64,000 nt of DNA from positions 100,119 through 164,118 of the forward strand of contig WGFU01000037.1 of NCBI GenBank assembly GCA_015492075.1, in the 5' to 3' direction. Position 1 is the first letter of the stretch, and the number at the start of each line of letters is the position of its first letter. The stretch comes from Gammaproteobacteria bacterium (GTDB taxonomy: Bacteria > Pseudomonadota > Gammaproteobacteria > GCA-2400775). Shown here piece by piece: positions 44,350 through 54,404 of this stretch. Both the position numbers and the translations under genes were made by a program. Under the pieces are notes generated by a model that saw only the letters and a program-made list of their open reading frames with translations, was not told the DNA's origin and searched no databases.

Positions 44350-45723
44350 TTAAGTTTCACCCATCGAATCACGCTTGATATTAATCCCCAGCGCGCGCAT
44401 TTTCCGGTATAAATGTGTGCGCTCCATACCCGTGCGCTGCGCCACCTTACCAACATTACCTTCGGTTAGCTGCAACTGATGCTCAAGATACGCCTTTTCA
44501 AAACGCTCGCGCGCCTCGCGCAAAGGTAGATTAAAATCGACCGGCGATGCCGCTTCATGTTTCGTGCTCACTGCGCCCAACGCCTGGTCAACCTCTTGTA
44601 ATTCAACGTCGCCTTTGCCGCCGAGTATCAACAAGCGCTGCACGAGATTTTTTAACTCTCGCACATTGCCCGGCCAACCATAGTTACGTAAGCGATTCTG
44701 CGCGGCTGTGGTAAACCCGCGATAAGGCAGCCCCTCTGTCATCACAAAGTGTTCGACATAATAGTCCAACAATTCCGGCACATCTTCCGGGTGTTCACGC
44801 AGCGGTGGAATATGCAAGGGCAACACATTGAGCTGGTAATATAGATCTTCGCGAAACTGCTGGCGGGCGACCGCTTCACCAAGATCTCCCAGGTTCGCAG
44901 CAATAATTCGCACATCAAAACGCACCGGTTCAGAACCTCCGACACGCAATAGGGATTGGCTTTCAATGGCACCGATCAATTTTGCCTGCATCGACAGGTC
45001 CATCTCGGCAATCTCGGTCAATAACAGGGTGCCACCATTAGCCTGCTCAAGCAGGCCATAATAAACTCTGTCTCCCTCTTCGCTGCCGAATAATTCAACG
45101 GCCGCATTTTCACTCGCTATAGAGGTCACTCCAACATCGATAAAGGGGCTGTTACTACGGCTGCTATGTTGATGGATATAGCGTGCGAAGATCTCCTTGC
45201 CGGTACCAGGCTCTCCGGTAATCAGTACTCGGGCATCGGTCTGGCCTATACGCTTGGCCTGTTCACGCAATGAACGTAGCGTTTCACTACGCCCCGTTGG
45301 CTCAACAACCAATTCGGCTTGGCGCCGCAAGCTAAGATTTTCGCGTCGCAACTTGGCCGAATCCAGCGCGCGCTGCACAGTCAACAATAACTTCGCCATC
45401 GATAACGGCTTCTCAAGAAAATCATAGGCGCCCAAGCGCGTTGCCTCAACGGCTGTCTCAATATTACCGTGACCGGAAATCATGATGACAGGAAAACTCA
45501 GCTCACCTTCATCGCTCCACTGTTTAAGCAAACTAATACCGTCAAGATCAGGCATCCAGATATCCAGTAACACCAAATCAGGGCGCCAGTTACGCCGCTC
45601 TTCATTGGCTTTGTTGGCACAGTCGGCAACACTGACTTCAAAACCCTCGTCAACGAGGATGTCGCGGATCAACTCACGGATATCGGGCTCGTCATCAACA
45701 ACGAGAATATGTTGTTTACTCAT
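44350..45723 (-). CDS. ntrX: NtrX-like response regulator with AAA+ and Fis-type HTH domains
   Basis: REC HILVVDDEPDIRELIRDILVDEGF; GEPGTGKEIFARYIH; C-term GNVGKVAQRTGMERTHLYRKMRALGI; adjacent to NtrY-like kinase. Confidence 0.88.
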   Translation of the reverse strand: MSKQHILVVDDEPDIRELIRDILVDEGFEVSVADCANKANEERRNWRPDLVLLDIWMPDLDGISLLKQWSDEGELSFPVIMISGHGNIETAVEATRLGAYDFLEKPLSMAKLLLTVQRALDSAKLRRENLSLRRQAELVVEPTGRSETLRSLREQAKRIGQTDARVLITGEPGTGKEIFARYIHQHSSRSNSPFIDVGVTSIASENAAVELFGSEEGDRVYYGLLEQANGGTLLLTEIAEMDLSMQAKLIGAIESQSLLRVGGSEPVRFDVRIIAANLGDLGEAVARQQFREDLYYQLNVLPLHIPPLREHPEDVPELLDYYVEHFVMTEGLPYRGFTTAAQNRLRNYGWPGNVRELKNLVQRLLILGGKGDVELQEVDQALGAVSTKHEAASPVDFNLPLREARERFEKAYLEHQLQLTEGNVGKVAQRTGMERTHLYRKMRALGINIKRDSMGET

Positions 45724-45845
45724 TTAGGAATACTGTTGGTCGTTCATCTGGAATAAGCAAAGCTCTGCATCACGCACGACACCCACCAAGGACGCACTGT
45801 CGGGGGCTCGCGCGAACATCACGGTTTTATTAATCGGGAACGCCT

Positions 45846-48089
45846 TTAGGCCTCAAATTGCTCGGGGCGCCCTGCCTCGGTCTCTATTACCGCATCACGC
45901 GGCCGCTCGCTTGCCACTAATGCCGGGAACCTTATCATGACCGCCGCTCCACCGGCGGCAAGGTTTTGTGCGCGGACAATACCGCCATGCTCCTCAACAA
46001 TTTTTTTCACTATAGCCAGCCCTAGCCCGGTGCCTTTGGGCTTGGTCGTGACATAGGGCTCAAACAACTCGCCAATAATATCATCAGGGAAGCCCTTACC
46101 GTTATCAATTACATCCATTTCGACCCAATCTGTCACCTGGCCACGCACCAAACGCGTCATCACGGTAACTTGTGGTTGCGCTGTATCATGTGACGCTTCT
46201 ATTGCATTCTTGATGAGGTTATTCAGCAATTGCCGAATACGGCCACGGTCGGCCTCGATCTTGGGCAAATCAGTGGCCAGGTCAGCGATAAATGTGGCGT
46301 GATCACTGCCATAAAGATCAAGCGCTTCGCCGATCAAACGATTAATATCCAGAGCTACGGTATCCAAACGCGGCGCACGCGCATATTCGGAAAAAGCCTT
46401 GACCATTTCCTTCATTACCTCAACCTGCTGCACAATCGTATTGGTCGAGCGATCCAGCAGATCGGCCTCGCCAGGCTCCAACTTCGGCAAATAACGATGC
46501 CGCATACGCTCTGCGGACAACTGAATAGGCGTCAACGGGTTTTTGATTTCGTGCGCCAAGCGTCGCGCCACTTCGCCCCAGGCGGCATCGCGCTGGGCCC
46601 GGATCAGGGCCGTAAAGTCATCAAAAACGATCACATTACCGGCGCCCATATTCCCCACACCGGGCAGTGTCGCACCACGGCACATTAGCACCTGGCGACC
46701 GTGCGAATTAAATCGCGTCACCTCTTCCACCCATTCGGCCTGACCTTGCTGTAATCTTTCATCGACACTGTCCAAAAAGATGCCTAACTTGGGATTATCC
46801 TCCCGTATTTCGCTGAGCGAGCAGCCGATATAGGCATCGAGCTTGGTCTCCAGTATGTCGCATGCGGCATCATTAACGGTACGCAACACCTGATCTCGCG
46901 ACAAGGTCAGCACGCCCGATGATAATCTGCGCAATACAGCTTCAAGATAAGCGCGCTGGCTTTCCGCCTGCTGCTGGCTGTGCTGGGCATCAGATTGTGC
47001 CAAACCAATGCGCCGTGTCATGTCATTGAATGACTGCACCAGAAAGCCCATCTCATCGTTGTTACCAGGCAAGGGTAAACGCTGCTCATAGTTACCAGAT
47101 GCCACGGCGCGCGTGCCGGTAGCTAGAACTTGTATCGGATAAACCAAGCGCCGCGCCGAAAGAAATGCCGCCCACGCTGCGACCAAAATCGTTAGCAACA
47201 ATACTAGCGAAAGCGTCAAGGTAAAACTGAATTTAAGCGGCTCGCGCAAATATACCAGACGCTCATACTGAGCATGGGCATCTTGCACGCTGTCGGTTAA
47301 TTTACTGATCCGTTCCGATATTGGGAACAACGCCTGAAAGATACGTGGCCCTGTAATCGGGTCGCCGCTCGACACTTCCATCAACACTCTGACATGCAAA
47401 CCCAAATCGGCGATTGTATCGAGACCAAAATAACGGCCATTGCTCCGCATCTGCGAAAGCATAACTGCGGCCGGCTTATTCGGCACAATAATAATCGGAT
47501 CAATATTACTCGATGCAATGATGCGCCCGTTTGACGCCATCAGCATCAATTCCGTGGCGTCGCTCTGATCACGCAAATCGTTCAGACTCAAAGTTGCCTG
47601 CGTCTCGGAAATATCGGCCAGAGTGATCGCCATCGTTTCAGTTTGCGCCACCACATTACGCATACGCGAATCCAAAGCGGTACGACTCAGCGATAGAGAG
47701 TCATTAAGCGCCTGCTCAACACGGACATCAAACCAGCTATCAATACTGCGATGCAAAAACTGCAAGGAAAAATAGAAGACTATCGATACCGGAGCTAAGG
47801 CCAGTACGACAAATATAACAATCAGACGAACAGTCATGCGCGTGCCGACCACGCGCGCCCTGTATTGACGACGCAGGCGCTGGAAATTGACACCAAGCAA
47901 TACCAACAAGATCACCAAGCCGGCCACGTTGACCAATACCAGCAAGGAATAAATGCGATCAAACTGCGCAGAGTTTTCGGTTGCCGCGCCCATCATATAG
48001 AGTGAACCCAGCAGCAGCAGGCCGACAATCGCGACCAAAACTGCCTCCACACCAAAATTGGCTACGGGTTTGCTCGCCACCGATACCAA
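45846..48089 (-). CDS. ntrY: NtrY-like membrane sensor histidine kinase
   Basis: TM segments, HAMP, PAS, RRLAHEIKNPLTPIQLSAERMRHRYLPKL H-box; GTGLGLAIVKKIVEEHGG. Confidence 0.92.
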   Translation of the reverse strand: MVSVASKPVANFGVEAVLVAIVGLLLLGSLYMMGAATENSAQFDRIYSLLVLVNVAGLVILLVLLGVNFQRLRRQYRARVVGTRMTVRLIVIFVVLALAPVSIVFYFSLQFLHRSIDSWFDVRVEQALNDSLSLSRTALDSRMRNVVAQTETMAITLADISETQATLSLNDLRDQSDATELMLMASNGRIIASSNIDPIIIVPNKPAAVMLSQMRSNGRYFGLDTIADLGLHVRVLMEVSSGDPITGPRIFQALFPISERISKLTDSVQDAHAQYERLVYLREPLKFSFTLTLSLVLLLTILVAAWAAFLSARRLVYPIQVLATGTRAVASGNYEQRLPLPGNNDEMGFLVQSFNDMTRRIGLAQSDAQHSQQQAESQRAYLEAVLRRLSSGVLTLSRDQVLRTVNDAACDILETKLDAYIGCSLSEIREDNPKLGIFLDSVDERLQQGQAEWVEEVTRFNSHGRQVLMCRGATLPGVGNMGAGNVIVFDDFTALIRAQRDAAWGEVARRLAHEIKNPLTPIQLSAERMRHRYLPKLEPGEADLLDRSTNTIVQQVEVMKEMVKAFSEYARAPRLDTVALDINRLIGEALDLYGSDHATFIADLATDLPKIEADRGRIRQLLNNLIKNAIEASHDTAQPQVTVMTRLVRGQVTDWVEMDVIDNGKGFPDDIIGELFEPYVTTKPKGTGLGLAIVKKIVEEHGGIVRAQNLAAGGAAVMIRFPALVASERPRDAVIETEAGRPEQFEA

Positions 48090-48622
48090 CCGCTGTTATG
48101 GCGCCAATCAGGCCAAATATAGGAACGCAAACGCATCGGCACAGGCAACGACTCAATATCCAGCCAAGCCCTGACCCCGACGTACTCATCATTTTCACGC
48201 ACACCGCGATCAAACAAGGGCACAGCAATGTCACGCACCGTACCGATTGCCGCCAACGCCGACTCTAAATTAGGGAAATTTTGTATCAGCGCGCTGTCAT
48301 CGATATTCAGGCGGTACTGGTCCGTTAAAGCCTGATAACTGAGGTAGTAACGACGTTGTTTTTTAATGATGACTTGATCCCATATCAGCGGCCGCGGCCG
48401 CAATACAGCGATGGCTAACTTCAAAGTCAGGCCTACCCCTTTATGCAGCGCCTCGCGTGCGACTCCACTCAAGCTATACGTGATGTCTGCATCAAGCACA
48501 TAGCGCCCGTTGTCATGCCTGATATCGACTCGCTCGATGACGATGTCTTTAGTGCCGGCCTCGACAATAAAGCACCAGCACAGCAAGCAAAAACAAGCCG
48601 TCGTTTTTAATGTTAATGACAT
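48062..48622 (-). CDS. DUF4390-like secreted protein
   Basis: Signal peptide; VLDADITYSLSGVAREALHKGVGLTLKLAIAVLRPRPLIWDQVIIKKQRRYYLSYQALTDQYRL; between rsmB and ntrY. Confidence 0.75.
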   Translation of the reverse strand: MSLTLKTTACFCLLCWCFIVEAGTKDIVIERVDIRHDNGRYVLDADITYSLSGVAREALHKGVGLTLKLAIAVLRPRPLIWDQVIIKKQRRYYLSYQALTDQYRLNIDDSALIQNFPNLESALAAIGTVRDIAVPLFDRGVRENDEYVGVRAWLDIESLPVPMRLRSYIWPDWRHNSGWYRWRANP

Positions 48623-48632
48623 CGGTATTTAT

Positions 48633-49958
48633 TCACTTTTTACGCAAACGCGCATAATAAAACCCATCCATTCCCTTTTCACCGGGTAGAATAGTACGTC
48701 CGTGTCTCATTGGGCACCCCCAATCAGCTGCTATAGGGAATTCTTCGGCATTGTCGACCGCAGCCAAAAACTGTGCGATCTGCTCCTGATTTTCATTAGC
48801 GAATACAGAACACGTCGCGTACAGCAGTGTGCCACCGGGTTTCAGCGTCTGCCATAAGGCATGCAATAATTGTCGCTGTGTGGCCAGCAACTGTGCAATC
48901 TCGACATCCTGACGTAGCCATTTTATATCAGGGTGACGCCGTATCACGCCGCTACCGGAACAGGGTGCATCGAGCAAAATACGATCAAGTGGACGGCCAT
49001 CCCACCAGCTGGCCGTGTCGCTGGCATCCGCGACAATCGTCTGGCAGCCTAGATTCAAGCGTTGCAGGTTTTCCTCCAACCGCCGCAAACGCCAGGCTTT
49101 ATTATCAATTGCCATCAACTCTATAGTAGGCTCGATCTCCAACAGGTGGCAGGTCTTGCCTCCGGGGGCCGCACAGGCATCGACGATATGCTCACCTGCC
49201 TGCGGCGCCAGTAAGCGTGCTGCCAATTGCGCCGCCGGATCCTGCACAGAGATCAGCCCCTGAGCAAAACCAGGCAAATCCTCGACGGCACAGGCTCCAT
49301 CCAAAACCAAGGCCGAATCAACATACTCGGCAGCAGTCGCACCAATATCTGCTTGCTGCAAGCGTAAGAGATAATCATCACGCCTTATCAAACCTTGATT
49401 AACACGCAGAGACATTGGTGCGCGGGCATTATTTTGCGCCACAATACAGGGCCAATCATCAGGCCAATCCTGCTGTAATTGCCGCAGCAAGCGCCTTGGA
49501 TGCACCGTCGTCGCAACAAGATCGGTTTCAAGTGAGCGCATCACTTGCTCCCGCTCACGCTGGAATCGCCGCAACACGGCGTTGAGCAATCCCTTGGCCC
49601 ATGGCTTTTTAATCGCTTGCGCGCAAGCCACCGTTTCTGAAATGGCCGCATGATCTGCTGTGCGCAGATATTCCAGCTGGTACAGGCCTAACCATATCAG
49701 TACACGCAAATCTTGGTGTTTGGAGGCCAAAGGTTTATCCAATAAGGTTTGCTCGATGGCCATCAAACGTGGCCACCAGCGCAGCACGCCATAACATAGC
49801 TCTTTTAGCAAGCCGCTACGCATGCCATCCTGCGCTGCTTTTTTTTGTGATGACGGCTTGAGCGCCTTGTCCAGCGCACCATCCAGCGAATGATGAGACA
49901 AGACCACTTGCAGTAAAATATTAAGTGCCTGCAAACGTACATTCATAGACGAAGACAA
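48633..49958 (-). CDS. rsmB: 16S rRNA (cytosine967-C5)-methyltransferase
   Basis: VDACAAPGGKTCHLLEI...LDAPCSGSGVIRRHPDIKWLR...LLYATCSVFANENQEQI. Confidence 0.95.
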   Translation of the reverse strand: MSSSMNVRLQALNILLQVVLSHHSLDGALDKALKPSSQKKAAQDGMRSGLLKELCYGVLRWWPRLMAIEQTLLDKPLASKHQDLRVLIWLGLYQLEYLRTADHAAISETVACAQAIKKPWAKGLLNAVLRRFQREREQVMRSLETDLVATTVHPRRLLRQLQQDWPDDWPCIVAQNNARAPMSLRVNQGLIRRDDYLLRLQQADIGATAAEYVDSALVLDGACAVEDLPGFAQGLISVQDPAAQLAARLLAPQAGEHIVDACAAPGGKTCHLLEIEPTIELMAIDNKAWRLRRLEENLQRLNLGCQTIVADASDTASWWDGRPLDRILLDAPCSGSGVIRRHPDIKWLRQDVEIAQLLATQRQLLHALWQTLKPGGTLLYATCSVFANENQEQIAQFLAAVDNAEEFPIAADWGCPMRHGRTILPGEKGMDGFYYARLRKK

Positions 49959-49970
49959 GACTAGCCAGCG

Positions 49971-50933
49971 CTAAGCGGGCAAATGATCGAAGGACTGTCC
50001 CACCGCCAGGGCAGGATTACCATTGATATAATCGCCCGCCGCCAGCACACGCTTACCCGGCGCCTGCAAGGTTTGAATTCGCAATACACCGTCTGCGGTC
50101 TGAACGTCGATGCCGTCTTTGCTCATTGCGACAATCCTCCCTGCGGGATACCTCGTGGTATCCGCCATGGTAATAGCCCGCCAAACCTTATAACGTTCGC
50201 CTTGATAAAAACCATGCGCCACTGGCACCGGATTGAAGGCGCGCACGCGCAGGGCCAATTCAGCCGCACTCAATGACCAGTCCAGCGCCGCCTCAGCGAC
50301 GGTTATTTTTTTTGCGTAGCAGGCCAGCGCATCGTCTTGTTTCTGTGGCCGCAGCGCTTTGGCGCACAAGGCATCCAGGGTATCCAGCAGTGTTTGTGCG
50401 CCCAGCTCGCCCAGTCTATCATGCAGATCGGCCGCGCTGTCGGTCGCCAAAATCGGGCACGCTCGGCGTAGCAGTATGGCTCCGGTATCCAGACCTTTGT
50501 CCATCTGCATGGTCGTAATACCGGTCTCCTCATCGCCGGCCAGTATGGCGCGTTGTATCGGCGCCGCACCACGCCAGCGCGGCAATAGCGAAGCATGGAC
50601 ATTAATCGCGCCATAAGTCGGAACATCGAGCACGGCTGGTGGCAAAATCAAGCCGTAGGCAACGACAATCAAGATGTCCGGCTTTAACGCCGCCAAGGTA
50701 TCAATACTGGCCTGCGACCTGAAGTCGGGTGGCTGATAAATATCGATGCTGTGATCAAGGGCCACTTGCTTGACCGGACCAATGCGCAATTTCCGACCTC
50801 GCCCCGCCGGACGATCAGGCTGGCAATAAACCGCTATAGGCCTATATGGCGATTCGCTCAGCGCCCTTAGAGAACAGGCTGCAAATTCCGGCGTACCCGC
50901 AAAAACGACGCGAAGCGTAGGTGCTGTTGTCAT
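49971..50933 (-). CDS. fmt: Methionyl-tRNA formyltransferase
   Basis: LRVVFAGTPEFAACSLRALSESPYRPIAVYCQPDRPAGRGRKL...NVHASLLPRWRGAAPIQRAI. Confidence 0.97.
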   Translation of the reverse strand: MTTAPTLRVVFAGTPEFAACSLRALSESPYRPIAVYCQPDRPAGRGRKLRIGPVKQVALDHSIDIYQPPDFRSQASIDTLAALKPDILIVVAYGLILPPAVLDVPTYGAINVHASLLPRWRGAAPIQRAILAGDEETGITTMQMDKGLDTGAILLRRACPILATDSAADLHDRLGELGAQTLLDTLDALCAKALRPQKQDDALACYAKKITVAEAALDWSLSAAELALRVRAFNPVPVAHGFYQGERYKVWRAITMADTTRYPAGRIVAMSKDGIDVQTADGVLRIQTLQAPGKRVLAAGDYINGNPALAVGQSFDHLPA

Positions 50934-50966
50934 AGGTTTAGCTGCACCGGCAGCGAGGCGGGTAAA

Positions 50967-51470
50967 TCAAGAGGCTTGACGTTGTTGTTTGAGCAACTTC
51001 TTACGAATACGGCCACGTTTAAGCTCAGAAATATAATCAACAAAGAGCTTGCCATCGAGATGATCAATCTCGTGCTGAATACAAACAGCCATGAGACCCT
51101 CTGCCTCAAGGGTAAATGGCTGGCCATCTCCATCCTGCGCCACGACTGTAATATGGCTTTCACGCTCAACTTGTTCATAGATACCTGGAAATGACAAACA
51201 ACCCTCATCATGCACAGATACACCACCACGTGTCACGATACGCGGGTTAACAAAGGCGTGCGGGGCATCCTGGTCCTCGGATACGTCTACCACCAACAAT
51301 CGTTTGTGGATATCAACCTGCGTCGCGGCCAGGCCCACGCCCGGGGCGGCATACATAGTCTCGAACATATCATCGATCAAGGTGCGCAAGGCAGCATCGA
51401 AAATTTCGACCGGCTTGGCCTTAATTCGCAACCTGGGATCGGGAAAATGTAAGATATTTAAAGTGGACAT
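50967..51470 (-). CDS. def: Peptide deformylase
   Basis: [17 protein letters not shown]...[17 protein letters not shown]...[11 protein letters not shown]...[16 protein letters not shown]. Confidence 0.97.
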   Translation of the reverse strand: MSTLNILHFPDPRLRIKAKPVEIFDAALRTLIDDMFETMYAAPGVGLAATQVDIHKRLLVVDVSEDQDAPHAFVNPRIVTRGGVSVHDEGCLSFPGIYEQVERESHITVVAQDGDGQPFTLEAEGLMAVCIQHEIDHLDGKLFVDYISELKRGRIRKKLLKQQRQAS

Positions 51471-51597
51471 TGTGAATTTTGTCAAAGTACTGCCGCTATT
51501 CTACCTGTTAGAGTATGCTAACTGTAAAGGTTCCAGTTAAAATCTCATGCTGAAGTTTAATATAGATATTGTATCCGGGAAACGGGGAGGGGGAGTA

Positions 51598-52650
51598 ATG
51601 CACCTTAAGTACATTGCATGCAGCCTATTGCTATATGTCGCAAGCGCAGGGCTCATGCTGGCTCAAGCTGTTGAGCTTAATCCAGACCATCCCGAGAGCT
51701 ATGAAGTCATCAAAGGCGATACGCTTTGGGATATTTCCAGCAAATTCCTCAGTGACCCCTGGTTGTGGCCCGAGATCTGGCATGTTAATCCCGCCATTGA
51801 AAATCCACACCTGATATACCCTGGCGATATCATCCACCTGGGTTTAGTCGACGGCAAACCCGTATTGTCTCTTGAGCGCGGTCGACCAACCATCAAATTA
51901 TCGCCAAACAAGCGTGCCACCCCCATTAATCAGGCTATCCCCACTATCGCTGTAGGCGCTATTGAGCAGTTTCTTATTCGCCCGCGTGTGCTAAGTCAGG
52001 AAGAGATTGATAGTGCCGCCTATATCGTTGCCAGCGAAAATAATCGCCTGGTCAGTGGCGCGGGCTCAAAGCTTTATGCGCGAGAGCTTGATACTAGCGA
52101 AAGCGATTTATTTAGCCTCTACCATATCGGCGACCCTTACATCGACCCCTCTGCCAAATCAAAGCAAGACGCTATTCTCGGCTATGAGGCGATTCACGTT
52201 GCCGACCTGAAACTGGAAAGAGAAGGTGATCCCAGCACTTTGCTGATTACTCATTCAAAACGTGAGGCTTTAAAAGGTGACCGTGTCTTGCCACGCGAGG
52301 ACAGTAGTTTCGAGCAAAACTTCATTCCGCGCGCACCCGACACTGTGGTCGAAGGCCAGATTATTCACGTAGTCGATGGCGTTTCACGTATTGGCCAGCA
52401 CCAGGTTGTGGTGCTTAATGTCGGCGCAGAAGATGGCATTGAGGCCGGACACGTCATGACAATTTCACAGAGCGGTGCTGTCGTGCGCGACGTATTCAAA
52501 GGCAATGGCAATGAAACCGTGACCTTGCCCGACGAAGAGGTTGGCACCTTAATGATTTTTCGCCCTTACCAAAAAGTAAGCTATGCGCTGATCATGAAGG
52601 CATTACGCGATATTCGTCTGTACGATGCCGTCAAAACACCACAGCCTTAA
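51598..52650 (+). CDS. LysM peptidoglycan-binding protein
   Basis: Signal peptide; HPESYEVIKGDTLWDISSKFLSDPWLWPEIWHVNPAIENPHLIYPGDIIHL; purine-rich RBS upstream of ATG 51598. Confidence 0.88.
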   Translation: MHLKYIACSLLLYVASAGLMLAQAVELNPDHPESYEVIKGDTLWDISSKFLSDPWLWPEIWHVNPAIENPHLIYPGDIIHLGLVDGKPVLSLERGRPTIKLSPNKRATPINQAIPTIAVGAIEQFLIRPRVLSQEEIDSAAYIVASENNRLVSGAGSKLYARELDTSESDLFSLYHIGDPYIDPSAKSKQDAILGYEAIHVADLKLEREGDPSTLLITHSKREALKGDRVLPREDSSFEQNFIPRAPDTVVEGQIIHVVDGVSRIGQHQVVVLNVGAEDGIEAGHVMTISQSGAVVRDVFKGNGNETVTLPDEEVGTLMIFRPYQKVSYALIMKALRDIRLYDAVKTPQP

Positions 52651-52721
52651 ACGAGTTCAGAAGACAAGACTAACAAACCGGCTGCAAGACTCTCGCGCAA
52701 GCGCGGGATCGCCTGAAACTA

Positions 52722-53888
52722 TTGAGCAAGACGATTGGCAAGGATGCCATCATGAGCGCAAACAACACAACCCAAAGTAGCGGTCTCAGTGCCAATGAGT
52801 TCGCTCATTGGCTTGCCCTGAACCAAACCGCGGGAATTGGCGCCATCGGATTCCAGCGCTTGCTGCAACATTTTGGCCGCGCCAGCGAGGTATTTTGTGC
52901 CGACGCCGGCACACTGCGCCAACTTGGCCTGCGCACCAATACACTGAAAGACCTGCTCAAACCTGACTGGCACGCAGTGCAGGAACAACAAAACTGGGCT
53001 TTACAAGCCGATAACGCCATCATTACGTCGGCTTGCCCAAGTTATCCGGGTTTGCTTTTACAACTCAGCGATCCACCCCCAGTACTATTTGTCAGCGGCA
53101 GAATTGATCTTCTGGGTAGCCCGCAAATCGCCATTGTCGGCAGCCGTAAACCCAGTCCAGGCGGCGCAAAAAATGCTAGCCAGCTTGGCCAGGCCCTCAG
53201 TCAGCACGGCCTGGTTGTTACCAGCGGTCTCGCTTACGGTATTGATGCAGCCGCCCACCAGGGAGCGCTTTGTGCCAATGGCCCCACCATCGCGGTACTG
53301 GGATCAGGCCTGGAGAATATTTACCCGCGTCGACACCAACACCTGGCGCAACGCATTCGCGAAAATGGTGCACTGTTGTCTGAGTGGGCGCCGACAACAG
53401 CGCCGTTAAGTCATCATTTTCCGCGCCGCAACCGTATTATTAGTGGCCTTAGCCTGGCGACACTGGTTATCGAAGCCAGTGAGAAAAGCGGTTCACTAAT
53501 TACCGCCAAGCTTGCGCTTGAGCAGGGACGCGAGGTCATGGCAGTACCCGGAGCCATACAAAATCCGATGGCAGCAGGCTGTAACCGCCTGATTCAGGAT
53601 GGCGCCACACTGATCACTAGCCATCAGGATGTGCTCAACAACCTCAACGGTTTTTTGCTTTTAAACCCTGTGCAGACGCACCATTTGCCGTCGCCTGTAA
53701 AACCGAAACTCGACCCTTCTCAACATAAAATCCTTTATTCTGTCGATTACAACCCCACATCCATCGACAACATCGTCGTACAAAGTGGATTGACGATCGA
53801 GCAGGTTTCCTCCATTCTGTTGGCATTGGAATTGCTTGGGCAGGTATCATCTGCGCCAGGAGGCATGTATTATCGCCTCACGAACTAA
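52722..53888 (+). CDS. dprA: DNA-processing protein DprA
   Basis: IAIVGSRKPSPGGAKNASQLGQALSQHGLVVTSGLAYGIDAAAHQGAL...YPRRHQHLAQRI...RRNRIISGLS; true start may be ATG 52752. Confidence 0.94.
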   Translation: MSKTIGKDAIMSANNTTQSSGLSANEFAHWLALNQTAGIGAIGFQRLLQHFGRASEVFCADAGTLRQLGLRTNTLKDLLKPDWHAVQEQQNWALQADNAIITSACPSYPGLLLQLSDPPPVLFVSGRIDLLGSPQIAIVGSRKPSPGGAKNASQLGQALSQHGLVVTSGLAYGIDAAAHQGALCANGPTIAVLGSGLENIYPRRHQHLAQRIRENGALLSEWAPTTAPLSHHFPRRNRIISGLSLATLVIEASEKSGSLITAKLALEQGREVMAVPGAIQNPMAAGCNRLIQDGATLITSHQDVLNNLNGFLLLNPVQTHHLPSPVKPKLDPSQHKILYSVDYNPTSIDNIVVQSGLTIEQVSSILLALELLGQVSSAPGGMYYRLTN

Positions 53889-53897
53889 GGCCCTACT

Positions 53898-54374
53898 ATG
53901 AAAGAAACCGTACTCGATGTACTGATTTATTTATTCCAGAACTATATGGATGGCGACAGTGAAATCACGTCAGATCAGGAATCATTGACCGAGGAACTAA
54001 TGGAAGCCGGCTTTGCTGAAGGCGAAGTAGACAAGGCCTTTGATTGGCTTGAAGGGCTGACTACCTTGCCTGAACACAAATTGATTCGCGAGACGGGCCA
54101 ACCTGCTTCCATGCGTATTTTTGCTCGCTCCGAGCAGGCACGGCTCAATGTTGAATGCCGTGGCTTTCTGATCTTTCTGGAGCAGACCGGCATCCTCGAT
54201 AGTGTCAGCCGTGAGCTGGTCATAGACCGTATCATGGCGCTGGAAACAGGTGATATAGATCTCGACCATCTTAAGTGGGTCATCCTGATGGTTTTGTTCA
54301 ATCAACCAGGTCAAGATACCAACACTTGGATAGAAGATCTGGTGCTGGAATCAGCACCCATGCATCTGCATTAA
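53898..54374 (+). CDS. smg: DUF494 family protein Smg
   Basis: ETVLDVLIYLFQNYMDGDSEITSDQESLTEELMEAGFAEGEVDKAFDWLEGL. Confidence 0.92.
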   Translation: MKETVLDVLIYLFQNYMDGDSEITSDQESLTEELMEAGFAEGEVDKAFDWLEGLTTLPEHKLIRETGQPASMRIFARSEQARLNVECRGFLIFLEQTGILDSVSRELVIDRIMALETGDIDLDHLKWVILMVLFNQPGQDTNTWIEDLVLESAPMHLH

Positions 54375-54404
54375 AACCCGCAACAAATAGTAGTAATCTA
54401 AACC

